A stretch of 64,000 nucleotides of DNA from Limisphaerales bacterium (GTDB taxonomy: Bacteria > Verrucomicrobiota > Verrucomicrobiia > Limisphaerales > AAA164-E04), in assembly GCA_024761205.1 (NCBI GenBank), contig JAMASS010000020.1, positions 1-64,000 of the forward strand, written 5' to 3'. Every line of letters starts with the position of its first letter. Position 1 is the stretch's first letter. Below are positions 10,830 to 20,399 of the stretch, piece by piece. A program made the translations under genes and the position numbers. Below the pieces are notes generated by a model. That model did no database searches. It had not been told where the DNA came from and saw only the letters and a program-made list of their open reading frames with translations.

Positions 10830-11400
10830 CATCAAGGCTTTCAAATCAGCCGCTTCTGATTCCGCTTACTTAAATGTCTCAAGGGTCGCTTCCGCTAGTT
10901 GCTTTCTGACCGCTTCTGATTTCGCTATAAGATTATCGCTGACCCGAAGGTTATTCGTCGATTGGAACAGCATTACTTTTCTCCAAATCCCTGGGCTTGA
11001 GGTTGACGCATTCTTTCTTCTAGTTAATTCCGTTCTTCGTCGGTCATTTCCTGTGCCAGTTGCTCAATCGACCTTTGTATTAGAGTCTGTGAATGCGTTT
11101 CTACTCTTGCCAACCCTATCTCATCCAATGAATCCAAATAGCTATTGACGTTATCCTCTATTTATTCATAAACAATGCGAACGTCATCAAGCATTCAGAC
11201 CAGTGCGGCCGCTTTAGCAGTTTCCCAGTCAAACAAAGCTCGATGCTGTAGATTTGTTGACCTTTGCTTAGGCAAAGCAGCTGGCTTTTGGGCTTCCGTT
11301 GGCTTAGCTAGCGGGAAATTATGCCCACGTCCCATCAAGCCTCTGCTTGGCTATTTGATCCACTTTTTCACCGTTTACTGTGCTTTCCGGTCGATTGTTC
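10830..11400 (-). pseudogene. Unrecognised coiled-coil-like protein remnant
   Basis: The minus strand contains a run reading YLDSLDEIGLARVETHSQTL, IQRSIEQLAQEMTDEERN and a stop, then after a gap SDNLIAKSEAVRKQLAEATL. Composition and heptad-like spacing suggest alpha-helical coiled coil. Upstream, FDWETAKAAALV and MLDDVRIVYE are separated by stops. I do not recognise the family. It may once have been a single hydrophilic protein of about 170 residues. Confidence 0.3.
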
Positions 11401-11419
11401 TTTTTCTTTCCAAACTGTA

Positions 11420-14400
11420 AAATCCCGAGAACCGACCCCTATGTGAATAATGACATAAGATCCGATTTATAATTTATTTATTGAAGCATCCCGTCACCGA
11501 GCCAAATCACTGACGAATTGATTTCTATTTATATAGCACATTCTTCTCTTTTCCTCGTTAATCACCCAACGCCATTCTTCAAAACCTGAACGTAAAACGT
11601 CCAATACGCCGTTTGTTCTGCCAATGCGACTGCAAAGCATAACGGAGGGGTTTTAGATGCTATTACTAGCCTAAGAGCCGAAAGAGGGAGAACAAGCACC
11701 GACCAAGACAGTATGCCACCAATCCTTCGGGAATCATGGCTGATAGTGAGGGCCAAGGAGATTGTATTGTTTTGGGATAGAGTCGAGTGGATGAGCCCGG
11801 CGGATATTCTGCGGCGTCGGATTTTTGCCGGGCCGGGGGTCTTGGGGCTGTTCGGGCTGGGGAGGGGATGCCTCGGAGGGGGGAGCGGAGCGCGGTTGAA
11901 CCGCGGCACCCTTGCGGCCCGCGCGCGGGGCATTATCACAGCCCCAGAGCCGATCCAGAATCGGCGAGAGAGAGACGGTGCCGGGAGCGAAACCCGGCGA
12001 TGAGACAGATATAGAAGGGGCAATCAGCGGCCCTTGAGGATGAAGGCGCGCTATTGGAGTGGAGGAAGTTGTGATTCAATCAGCAAAAGGGGCCATGGGC
12101 GAAGGCAGCTGACTTCACGGAGGGAAGACTCGAATGTGGGGCCTATGCAGCAGGCGCGGCTAGCTCGAATGATGCCTTGCGCAGGCGAAGGGGTCGCAGT
12201 ATCGGTTTTTGACGTCGCTTCGAGTGGCTCCGTAACCGAACGAAGTCGAGCAGGCAGCGCGCGTGTGCAGGGTCATCAAGCGTCGGTCCGGCTACTCGAA
12301 AGTTTGCTATCGGGGCTTGAGGGAGAATGTGCATTGACCGTGAGTGGCGCGCGCTCCGGCTAACCTTGTGATGGCGGAAAAGGCGCTCTTGTCGGCGTTA
12401 TGCGGGGAGAGCGGCGGGTCGTAGTGCGTTTGAAACGCGCAAATTATCCCCAACCGACCCCTTCGCCCACCCCTCCCAAGCGTCGCAAACCGACAAGTTC
12501 GACGCTTTTCCCCTGACAATGCGTCTTGGGCTCCAGAGTCTGACCACAGACAATGATCGACCGGGCTATCCCTAATGTACAAAAGTCTATCGACTTTCTC
12601 GACCGTGATTGTTTCCGTGGTTTCAGTGCAATACAAGGATTGTCAGAGCTGCTTGCGGACGGGATCATCAGATTGTTTTCGCCGTGGTTGCTTCGCCAAA
12701 AATGCACGCCACTTGGCATTGATGCCCTCAAGTGTTTCCACATAAGGTCCACCACATCGGCCATCGACTCCATGGACTTCCCTGCGAAGGTTTCCATCAA
12801 TAGGGAATTTGAGAAAGGGTCATCGCGAAATCCCTAGATCACCGCATTCGCGGCGAGTCATTCCTGAGACAACGCCCCCCCAATTGTTGCCACAGACCGA
12901 AAACCAGATCATTCCTGAATCTCGACTTCAAATATTCGCGCTACCGCCGAACACCGCCTGAGCCATAGGCCAGAGATCTCGTGAATCAGCTCTCGCCTCG
13001 TCCGCAATTCCGGTTGACTTTGAGTGCGATGCTCCGGTGTGGTCAAGCCATCAACACCTAGGCGGCTACCAGCGGAGCCGTCAGCAGACTTCGAGACTTT
13101 TGATCATCAGACTGAAACATCGCTGAGCAGTTGAAATACTCACTCCGCCATGTCGTAGAATCAAACCCCGAGCAAACTTGCATTCGATAAGTGAGGCGAG
13201 ACTTTGTGTCGAGCCCTTCTCTCCTAGATCAGAACAATGGAATGAGCGGGTGAATATCGCCGGGGATGCGGCGCACGGAATTCCGGCCCCAGAGACTCTC
13301 CCATCTTGCAACAGCGACTCACCAGAACAAATCGGCACCACCAAACCACAGGCACTTGTGAACCAAGTCTCCAATCGTCGATCGATCGACGACCGCAACT
13401 AAAGGGTAACTTCATTCCCTTATTCCAAAAGCTGCCGAGTCTTCGGTAGCTCTTTGAAATATTTGAACTACTAAATACACGGAACGAAGATACGGCTTCC
13501 TCTCTTTCTGCACATTCAGCGTATTCAGTAGTCCACCTCCTCGCCACTCTTGCCTGGTTTACCGGTATCCGGTGTAGATTACTGTCAACAGCAATCAAGT
13601 TATTACGGAATCGTGCAACTCTTGACATCAATGCAGGCTACAATTCCAAAGAATCTCGACGGCTCTACCTAGCAACTAACATGACAAAGCGCGAATCAAA
13701 CTAGCACATCTTCATGCGGCGGACTCATTGAGCGATCTAACAACACTCAAGGGAAGTCGCCTCGATGCCCTGAAGGAGAACAGAAAAGATCAGTTTAGTA
13801 TCCGTATCAATGATCAGTGTAATATATGTTTCGAATAGCGTGAAAATGCGGCCCGTGAAGTTGACATTCTCGACTATCATTAGCCAAAGACTATTATCTA
13901 TGTCTCACACCAGTCCCTTACATCTAGGTTGTATCGTTCAAGATGAAATCGCCGAGTTGAATATCACTCAAGCCTCCCTCGTCCGGTATATTTACCGAAA
14001 ATAATCAACAACGAGATATGTCGAGGGAATCGGGGACTAAGATATACGTCAAACTCCCCCGCGTGCTGGACGCTTCGACGGAATTCTGGATGAGTCTTCA
14101 AAAGAACTGTGAACTCGGGCAAATGGGCCCGCGGCGACTCAGGAAAATCTCGCCAATCGTCGCGTAGCCCCCCTACTAGCAACCCCTCCGCGTCTTCCGC
14201 AGTTCACCATCTCTCCGACCTCATTACCCATTCCGGGAACCCGCCATCCCGCATCCGAGCTCAATCGCTCCGAAAGCGCCCCTCACCACCTCGGAACCCA
14301 CCCAAAACCAACAGGTTGCGATCGACATCCGAAACCGGTAGCTAATCTGGATCAAGCTGTGCAAAATCCGCCCCGCAGATGTCTAAGGTCAATCGTTCTC

Positions 14401-15020
14401 CACCAGCATCATCCAACCTTATGGCGAGGTGTCTGCAAGCCAGCCCAACACACCAGGGAATTTTGGTCACCTACGCCCCCATCCAACCGAAGCTACGGTT
14501 GCCCGACGGACTGAAAATGCTCAACGCCGAGATCGTCTCCGAAAATTGCTTTGCCTTGCTAGGGAGGGGAGCCCTCTCGTCTTAGTCACGGACTTCAACG
14601 TCACCAATCTCCCACTAGCATGTTCGTTGCAGCGCCGAAAAGAGATGGCGACCCCTCTCGCCGTAAGCGCCATCCACGGCCGCCTCGTCCAGCAAACTCA
14701 TGGTTGAAAGTCTCCTGTTGGCGGAGCCGGTTCCGCCTGCGGTTTGCTGATCATGCAGTGGGGAGACAGCGCGTTCCGTTACCCGTTTTCCCGACCGACC
14801 CTTCGCTCAAGACGAGCACAGAGCACATCTGCGTGAATTGAAGCGTGCGGTTGCGAAACGTTCGGCGAAGGAGAGGCGCTGCATGTGCCAGACTTTTGAG
14901 GCACCACCAGCGTTGCCGGCAAATTTTGCGCCTTGAGCCTGCACGCCGGATACTGGTTCAGAGGTTCTCTAGAAGCGCGAGCTCCAACAGCCCTTCGAAG
15001 AAAGCTTTTTTGGGCTCAAG
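11420..15020. other. Long stretch with no supportable gene
   Basis: No frame in these 3.6 kb shows a family motif, a credible start with ribosome binding site, or protein-like composition over more than about 60 codons. Short open frames exist on both strands (for example 12034-12363, 12444-12800 and 13224-13631) but look random. A G+C-rich patch lies at 11800-11960. The stretch is best explained as erased genes and intergenic sequence; its length is itself unusual. Confidence 0.6.
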
Positions 15021-15022
15021 CC

Positions 15023-16207
15023 TCAATTCAATGCCATTGGTGCCTGATTCTCCGCACTGGCTGTGCGCAGCAGCTCAGCACCTGCAGCATCGGCGAAGCG
15101 GAAGCCTTCGGCAGTCAGCCGAAAAAAGTTCTCGTGACGTTCAGCCCACCCTCTAACCACCAAAGCCTCCTGCTCCTTAGCCCAATTCTGTTCAAAGTCA
15201 AACCCGGTGCGGCGTCGAAAGGCATCCAGATCGACCCCTCGATTCATCCGCAACCAGAATGCCGCCGTCTCCGACGCCTTTGCCAGCGGACTCAACCGCT
15301 CCCCGGGGTCACGAGGCAACTTCCCCTCTTCTACCGCATCACAATAAAGATCCACATTGGACCAATTCTGATAGCGCTGACCATCAATATGGCCTGCCGC
15401 CGCCGGCCCCAGCGCAAGATACTCCCCACCCACCCAATAATTGATGTTATGATGACAAGCGTACTGCGGCAATCCATCAGCAGGAACGCTCGATGAGCGG
15501 ACAAAATTGGCAATTTCGTACTGCTTGAAACCTGCTGCGTTCAGCCTCTCAACCAGCAACCGATACATTTCATCCGCCAAATCCTCATCAATCACAAATT
15601 CTCCCGCCTTCAGGCGCTCAAAGAGTAGTGTATCCTCCTCGTAAATCACTTCGTAACACGAAAGATGTTCGCTTCCCATCTCCAGAATCTCGGTCAAGGT
15701 CGAGTCCCAAACCGCCAAGGTTTGGCCGGGAAGCGCGAACATGAGATCCAGATTAATGTTGTTAAAACCCGCGTCTCGAAGAATCTGAAAGGAACGAAAC
15801 ACCATCGCTCGGGAATGCACTCGTCCCAGTTGATCGAGAAGGTGCTCGTCCATGGACTGCACGCCCATCGAAATTCGGTTCACACCGCAATCTCGAAGAA
15901 GCCTTGCTTTTTCGGCGGACACGGTCGCCGGATTACACTCGACCGTGAACTCCTCAATCGAGCCCCAGCCCACGGCCGCAAAGCTCTTGAAGATGCGCCG
16001 CCACTGGGACAAGGTTAAAAGAGACGGAGTTCCCCCTCCGAAGAAGACGGTCTTTGGTGCCACCAACTGGGCCTGTGATTCGATTTCCTGAATCAACGCC
16101 AAGACATACCGATCCATCTGCCCGCCTTTGACCGGTTCGGAGTAAAAAGCACAATACTCGCACCTTTTGGCACAAAACGGAACGTGTATGTAGAGCGAAG
16201 TGATCAT
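15023..16207 (-). CDS. hemW: HemW-like radical SAM protein
   Basis: Cytoplasmic radical S-adenosylmethionine protein of the HemW family (formerly called oxygen-independent coproporphyrinogen oxidase-like), thought to deliver heme to target proteins. The 4Fe-4S motif is C12-x3-C16-x2-C19 in FCAKRCEYCAFY; the SAM-binding FFGGGTPS follows near residue 75. The product is 394 residues, the usual length, ending with a HemW C-terminal domain (FWLRMNRGVDLDAFRRRTGF). I chose ATG 16207 because the family starts a few residues before the first cysteine motif and GGAG lies about 13 bases upstream; an upstream GTG at 16267 is possible. It lies downstream of cspA (99-base gap) on the same strand, and shares a heme theme with hemQ. 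Intact. Confidence 0.9.
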   Translation of the reverse strand: MITSLYIHVPFCAKRCEYCAFYSEPVKGGQMDRYVLALIQEIESQAQLVAPKTVFFGGGTPSLLTLSQWRRIFKSFAAVGWGSIEEFTVECNPATVSAEKARLLRDCGVNRISMGVQSMDEHLLDQLGRVHSRAMVFRSFQILRDAGFNNINLDLMFALPGQTLAVWDSTLTEILEMGSEHLSCYEVIYEEDTLLFERLKAGEFVIDEDLADEMYRLLVERLNAAGFKQYEIANFVRSSSVPADGLPQYACHHNINYWVGGEYLALGPAAAGHIDGQRYQNWSNVDLYCDAVEEGKLPRDPGERLSPLAKASETAAFWLRMNRGVDLDAFRRRTGFDFEQNWAKEQEALVVRGWAERHENFFRLTAEGFRFADAAGAELLRTASAENQAPMALN

Positions 16208-16279
16208 TCGGTCGGGAAACTCCAGCGAATAACCCGCTTCCAATGTTGCCTGTTTGCCACTAATCACTCAGCCTGTTCA

Positions 16280-16297
16280 TTGAGAATCTGCTCTCAA
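16280..16297. other. Small hairpin between cspA and hemW
   Basis: TTGAGA and TCTCAA form a perfect 6-bp stem with a 6-base loop, just downstream of the cspA stop on the minus strand. It has no T tract, so it is not a convincing intrinsic terminator; it could stabilise or attenuate the transcript. Confidence 0.3.
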
Positions 16298-16305
16298 CAC
16301 GCGAC

Positions 16306-16518
16306 CTATTGAACGAAACCGCGTTGAACATTTTGCGCCTTCAATCCCTTGTCGCTTTGAATGATCTCGAAATTCACTACCTCACCCTCGTTGAGAGTCT
16401 TAAAGCCATCACCGTTAATTGCAGAGTGATGCACAAAAATATCCGCTCTGGATTCCTCCTGAATGATAAATCCAAATCCCTTCTTATTGTCGAACCATTT
16501 TACTTTTCCGCTGGACAT
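16306..16518 (-). CDS. cspA: Cold shock protein, CspA family
   Basis: A 70-residue single-domain RNA/DNA-binding protein with the five-strand OB fold. RNP1 is KGFGFI (residues 13-18) and RNP2 is DIFVHH (26-31), both complete. It melts RNA structure in the cytoplasm. A ribosome binding site GGAG lies about 9 bases before the ATG (minus strand TAGGAGACATGTGTTATG). The gene has 228 bases upstream before the hemQ stop, enough for its own promoter and cold-responsive leader, though I cannot identify either. Intact; the paralogue name cspA is by family, not by orthology. Confidence 0.93.
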   Translation of the reverse strand: MSSGKVKWFDNKKGFGFIIQEESRADIFVHHSAINGDGFKTLNEGEVVNFEIIQSDKGLKAQNVQRGFVQ

Positions 16519-16745
16519 AACACATGTCTCCTAAACGGCACTACTGAAGCCCTACGCTCGATTCGGCGAGAAATTTTACAACTCTGAAAATTGGCCGATG
16601 TCCCTAAACCACATAGATAACTTGGGCAAAAATCTTGTGAATTCATGTGCGAGCGTAACCATTTCCCAATGTTAACGCCAAGCCCCTGTTAGTGCTCAAT
16701 GCCAAACTTGCTCGACATTAAGCACTTCACTGCCCCAAAAATTTT

Positions 16746-17561
16746 TCATAGCTTCAAATGCTCCCAAGCACCGCCGAGATCCATCCTCAGATTCACATAA
16801 AACGGACCAAACTCTCCATACCGAGCACTCACTTCATCAAAGCGCATCTCATAGACAATCTCCTTCAAGGCATCCACTTGATGCGCCATCAAGGTCACCC
16901 CCCATTCCCAGTCATCAAGCCCCGTCGATCCCGTGATCAGCTGCGAAATGCGCCCTGCATATTGACGGCCTACCTTGGCGTGGCCCGTCATTAATTTCTT
17001 GCGCGTATCAAAATCCAACGCATACCAATTATCGACACCGCTTCGCCGCTTGGACATGGGATAAAATCCCATTACCTCCCAATCAGGAAGCTCCGGATAC
17101 AGCCGATAATGCTGATATTCCTTCTGCTTTTTCTTGTAACCGTCGAATCGCGCGGCAAATTCGTCCGTCCCTTCCTCCAGGTTCTCCTCGCCGATGATCA
17201 TCCGCTTCAAATCATCCTCGGTCGTCACGTACTCCGGAAGCTCCGTCACGCTGAGATAGCTATACACCAAATCAATGGCGTCCGGAGGAAAACAACCCTC
17301 CAATTCACGGTGCAGCTCGCTGAGTTTAGCAAGCTCCTCAGCGTAAATCATGAACACCAGATCCGCCTTGCCTCCGACGTTCACAAAGGAAACAATTCGC
17401 GGCTGACACGGATTAGCATTGGCTGCCACCAAAGCCTCCAATTTCTCTCGGACATTGGCCGAAACACCTTCCATTTGATCGGCCCAAACCGTCCGATCCA
17501 TCCGATAAAACAGATGCATCACGTGAATGCCCTGATCTAACCTGACTACCGGTACTGCCAT
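16746..17561 (-). CDS. hemQ: HemQ/chlorite dismutase family heme protein
   Basis: 271 residues. The family includes coproheme decarboxylase (HemQ), which makes heme b from iron-coproporphyrin III using peroxide in the cytoplasm. Key positions are visible: Y167 and K171 in FYPMSKRR (catalytic tyrosine motif of HemQ), H194 in LMTGHAKVGRQYAG (proximal heme ligand), then TGSTGLDDWEWGVTLMA and the closing YGEFGPFYVNLRMD. A chlorite dismutase would have a distal arginine in place of the HemQ context, so HemQ is favoured. The ATG follows a weak site ATAGGGC. The gene starts 20 bases after the receiver-like gene and probably shares its transcript. Intact. Confidence 0.88.
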   Translation of the reverse strand: MAVPVVRLDQGIHVMHLFYRMDRTVWADQMEGVSANVREKLEALVAANANPCQPRIVSFVNVGGKADLVFMIYAEELAKLSELHRELEGCFPPDAIDLVYSYLSVTELPEYVTTEDDLKRMIIGEENLEEGTDEFAARFDGYKKKQKEYQHYRLYPELPDWEVMGFYPMSKRRSGVDNWYALDFDTRKKLMTGHAKVGRQYAGRISQLITGSTGLDDWEWGVTLMAHQVDALKEIVYEMRFDEVSARYGEFGPFYVNLRMDLGGAWEHLKL

Positions 17562-17580
17562 GCCCTATCGGCCACTTTCT

Positions 17581-17958
17581 TCACTCTTTTAACTCCAAAA
17601 CATGCCCTAAAAGCGACGGAAGCTGATCAAGAATCGCCTCTTCCACAGCTACCAAATCCGCTCCTGCCGAGCGAGCCGCCGCTTGCGCTTCCTCATCCTC
17701 ATTGGCCGCAAACGCAAGCACCGGAATATGCGATGTCTCGTCCGTCTCCCGCAGCACCCTGATAGAGGACGCCACATCGCCCGACTCCGAGACCATATCA
17801 ACCAAAACCACAATCGGCCTCACCCTTTGCGCTACACTCAGAAGCTGCTTGGCGTCATTCAAAACCTCAACGCGATACGCCAAATCCTCAAGGCGAGCGA
17901 CCATCTGACTACCGGGGAGAAGCTTTTCATAACACAAAACCGCAAGGGGCGATGTCAT
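17581..17958 (-). CDS. Stand-alone receiver-like protein
   Basis: About 125 residues with the alternating strand/helix pattern of a response regulator receiver: a strand ending VVLVDMVSES carries the candidate phosphorylation aspartate, and IPVLAFAANED follows with alanine where Thr/Ser is usual. The conserved lysine is missing (AGADLVAVEEA in place of the K-P motif), and the N-terminal acidic pair is not clear, so phosphotransfer is doubtful; it may be a pseudo-receiver used for protein contact. There is no output domain. ATG 17958 is preferred over an upstream TTG. It lies between tilS (49-base gap) and hemQ (20-base gap), an odd position that suggests co-transcription. Function unknown. 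Confidence 0.75.
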   Translation of the reverse strand: MTSPLAVLCYEKLLPGSQMVARLEDLAYRVEVLNDAKQLLSVAQRVRPIVVLVDMVSESGDVASSIRVLRETDETSHIPVLAFAANEDEEAQAAARSAGADLVAVEEAILDQLPSLLGHVLELKE

Positions 17959-18006
17959 GGCCCAATCATTGAAACAGCCCCCGGGAAAAAGCAAAAGAAA
18001 ACCACA

Positions 18007-19386
18007 TCAAAATTGTTCCCGACGCACCCATTCCATCTGTACGATACCTTCGGCACCAGATGTGACTTTGAAACGCTCTCCAATCCGCATCCCTTCCACC
18101 CAAAACAAACCTCTCTCCTGACTCTCGCCAACCACTCGACGGCGGCGTTCCTCCACTGGCACCTTCTCATTAACGAACCAGTCCTGCAGCTTGATGCTTC
18201 CGCTCATACCGATCGGTTGGAAACGATCCCCGGGATGCCAATGACGCAAGCGAATCGCCGCACCCAAGGCGCCTGCATCAAAAGACTCCAGCGCCGCTCC
18301 CGAATCCTTTCTAAGCGAGCCATCACCCGCCGCCCGAAGAGCAAACCAAAGCTCTAAACCGCTAAACGATACTGCCCGATCACCAATCGAAAGATCAACC
18401 AATGTCTCTGCATCTGAGAATGAAAAATCTTCATCAACCACATCAACCAACACGCCTTTGGCATCCCGGCACAAGCGCCTGCCTCCCGGAGCCATGACGG
18501 ATAGGTTTACATCGGCCACCCGAAGGTCTTCGATTAGTCGAAAACTCGGCTTGATGCCGAGTCTGAGCAATTCCAGACGCAACACTTCTCGTTGAAGAGC
18601 TAACGGCAATTCCGGGAAACCACCAGCCATCTCTCCCTCCAGCCACGCGCGACTTCGATCCTCCACGAACTGATGATCATCCGCAAGGACCTGCATCGAC
18701 CGCAATATATTCTCCAACACCATAGGCGAATAATCCTTCGCAAGCTGAGGCAACAACTGATGCCGAACCCGATTCCGCAAAACATCCGTGCTTTGATTCG
18801 TCTCATCCTCACGAAAATTCAAACCCCGCTCTTCGGCATACGCCAACAACACCCCCTTACTCTGCTCCAAGAGCGGCCGAATCAAAGCAACCGATGGCAC
18901 AAACGGCGACCGACCAATTCCCTTCATTCCCCCAAGGCCGGCGGAACCCGCTCCCCGAAGAATTCGAAGAAAAAACAACTCCGCCTGATCATCGGAATGA
19001 TGCGCCAACGCCACCTTGCCAATTCCCCGCTCCTCGGCAGCTCGGCCAAGAAACCGATGCCGCACATCCCGCGCAGCCATCTCAACAGAGATTCCCTTCT
19101 CACGCCCCCCGGCCTGGACATCAACCCGCTCGCAAACAAAATCCCGCTGCATTCGCTCTGCCGCCTCCTGAACAAACCTCTCGTCCCCCTCACTCGCCTT
19201 CCCCCGAAGCTGATGATTGCAATGCCCGACCGTAAGCTTCCATCCATGCTTTGAAGCCAACCTCCCCAGCAAATCAAGCAGCACCACTGAGTCTACTCCA
19301 CCCGACACCGCCACCAAAACGGCATCGCCATCCGACAAAAGCTGCTGCCGACAAATAGTCGCTTCGACTGACTCAATCAAGCCCAT
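18007..19386 (-). CDS. tilS: tRNA(Ile)-lysidine synthase
   Basis: Converts cytidine 34 of the CAU-anticodon isoleucine tRNA to lysidine with ATP, so that it reads AUA. The N-type ATP pyrophosphatase P-loop SGGVDS lies at residues 28-33, followed by VGHCNHQLRGK and VALAHHSDDQAELFFLRILR, the diagnostic TilS motifs. The C-terminal substrate-binding domain is present (IRLRHWHPGDRFQPIGM, LQDWFVNEKVP). Length 459 residues is normal. The start is ATG 19386, with AAGGTGA about 9 bases upstream; a TTG nine bases earlier is less likely. First gene of the minus-strand group running down to hemW. Intact. Confidence 0.93.
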   Translation of the reverse strand: MGLIESVEATICRQQLLSDGDAVLVAVSGGVDSVVLLDLLGRLASKHGWKLTVGHCNHQLRGKASEGDERFVQEAAERMQRDFVCERVDVQAGGREKGISVEMAARDVRHRFLGRAAEERGIGKVALAHHSDDQAELFFLRILRGAGSAGLGGMKGIGRSPFVPSVALIRPLLEQSKGVLLAYAEERGLNFREDETNQSTDVLRNRVRHQLLPQLAKDYSPMVLENILRSMQVLADDHQFVEDRSRAWLEGEMAGGFPELPLALQREVLRLELLRLGIKPSFRLIEDLRVADVNLSVMAPGGRRLCRDAKGVLVDVVDEDFSFSDAETLVDLSIGDRAVSFSGLELWFALRAAGDGSLRKDSGAALESFDAGALGAAIRLRHWHPGDRFQPIGMSGSIKLQDWFVNEKVPVEERRRRVVGESQERGLFWVEGMRIGERFKVTSGAEGIVQMEWVRREQF

Positions 19387-19475
19387 GAAAACCAATCACC
19401 TTAAACGCATAACCTTTGACGCTGCCACCAATTTGTCAATCGCGCGAATATCCCCGAATCACCCGAGAAATCGTT

Positions 19476-19538
19476 GAGGCAGGATTTACAGGATCGCCAG
19501 GATAAGAGAAATCATGTTGATTCTGTGAATCCTGTCCA
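19476..19538. repeat. Dispersed palindromic CAGGAT/ATCCTG repeat, copy 1
   Basis: The left arm has GCAGGATTTACAGGAT and the right arm GATTCTGTGAATCCTGTC, which are approximately inverted to each other. A related element with the same GTTGATTCTGT core lies at 32636-32704 and a partial one at 24304-24325. All are between genes, two of them beside a tRNA gene. It could fold into a cruciform or RNA hairpin. Confidence 0.6.
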
Positions 19539-19616
19539 CTCATCCACTCGCATACCAAAAAATGTTGAAAAACCATCAACGCCGTCTAATATGTGCACCG
19601 TGGTTCCCACATGGTT

Positions 19617-19694
19617 CGGGGCGTAGCGTAGCCTGGCTAGCGCGTCTGAATGGGGTTCAGAAGGTCGCCGGTTCGAGTCCGGCCGCCCCGACCA
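19617..19694 (+). tRNA. tRNA-Pro(GGG)
   Basis: Full cloverleaf: acceptor CGGGGCG pairs with CGCCCCG (19684-19690), anticodon stem TCTGA/TCAGA with loop ATGGGGT, giving anticodon GGG, and a T arm around GGTTCGAGTCC. The 3' CCA is encoded (19692-19694). Proline identity is supported by the GGG anticodon and the C1-G72 pair. It lies upstream of and divergent from tilS. Confidence 0.96.
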
Positions 19695-19985
19695 TTTTCC
19701 TTCTTCATGGCAAATGCCAAACCCCACTGGCAAACACCCTCTGCGTTCGACAGGAAAACCGAGAGCCGGTCACGAGCGAGTATAGCAACGTTCATCATTC
19801 AAGTGCTCAAGCACAGATTCACATTGACTATTTGACCAACTGTAACAACCTGCATTATACCTAAGCGGTATACCATCGAAGCTAAAAAGAAATCCTGAGA
19901 ACACAACCTTCACGGTATCAATGAACACACGAAGAACGAAGAGAGATTTCTCGGCTAAAATACTTTATACCTCGACTCCTCTCCA
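19695..19985. other. Intergenic stretch, no gene seen
   Basis: Between the tRNA-Pro gene and the remnant below. No frame shows protein-like sequence, and I see no clear terminator. Confidence 0.5.
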
Positions 19986-19988
19986 ACT

Positions 19989-20395
19989 CTAAAAAGAGGA
20001 GCCACAAATCAACGTCCGACACGCACTGACTTTCAGCGCCTCAACAAAAAGATAATAGGCTTCAACAGCGATGATCTTTTTATTACGATATAGCAGTTGG
20101 AATTGACGATCCCGCTCAACCACCGTTCGCAGTAGGTAATTCGGGCCAACATCTCCTTCGCCAACCAAACGGAACATATATATACCACATTCCTTTCCAA
20201 AACAATTTAACGCTCATCTTCACTGTTCTTTTTACCGACCCAATTCCAAAATCGACCAAATTTCGTAAAGCCTTCTGTAGGAGTATCCGTAAGATCTAGG
20301 GCGATCTTTTGAGGCGGGGGAGACTTTTGGGATTTTTTGCGGGATACGGGAATGATTTTCCCTAGCCGAGCCTTCCTAAACCTAAAGGTTTATTT
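19989..20395 (-). pseudogene. Unrecognised protein remnant with a conserved-looking tail
   Basis: Minus strand 20390-20207 reads KARLGKIIPVSRKKSQKSPP, PQKIALDLTDTPTEGFTKFG and RFWNWVGKKNSEDER to a TAA, a basic protein-like tail with no start codon in frame (a TAA precedes it). A second short frame, 20177-19989, follows on the same strand and starts MFRLVGEGDVGPNYLLRTVV. Neither matches a family I know. The first piece is probably the 3' end of a gene whose 5' part is erased. Confidence 0.35.
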
Positions 20396-20399
20396 ATGA

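Noticed and set aside
12034-12363. 109-codon open frame in the gene desert
   Set aside because: Low-complexity Ser/Arg composition, no ribosome binding site, no motif.
13224-13631. Open frame with TTEYAECAEREEA on the minus strand
   Set aside because: This resembles translated intergenic repeats often seen in such genomes rather than a protein; no other coding sign.
16148-16267. Upstream GTG start for hemW at 16267
   Set aside because: The extra 20 residues are not family-like, and the ATG at 16207 has a better placed GGAG and matches the usual N-terminus.
19512-19733. Open frame on the minus strand with a GRPDSNRRPSEPHSDALARL-like product
   Set aside because: It is the antisense of the tRNA-Pro gene; this peptide is a well-known false gene product of tRNA regions.
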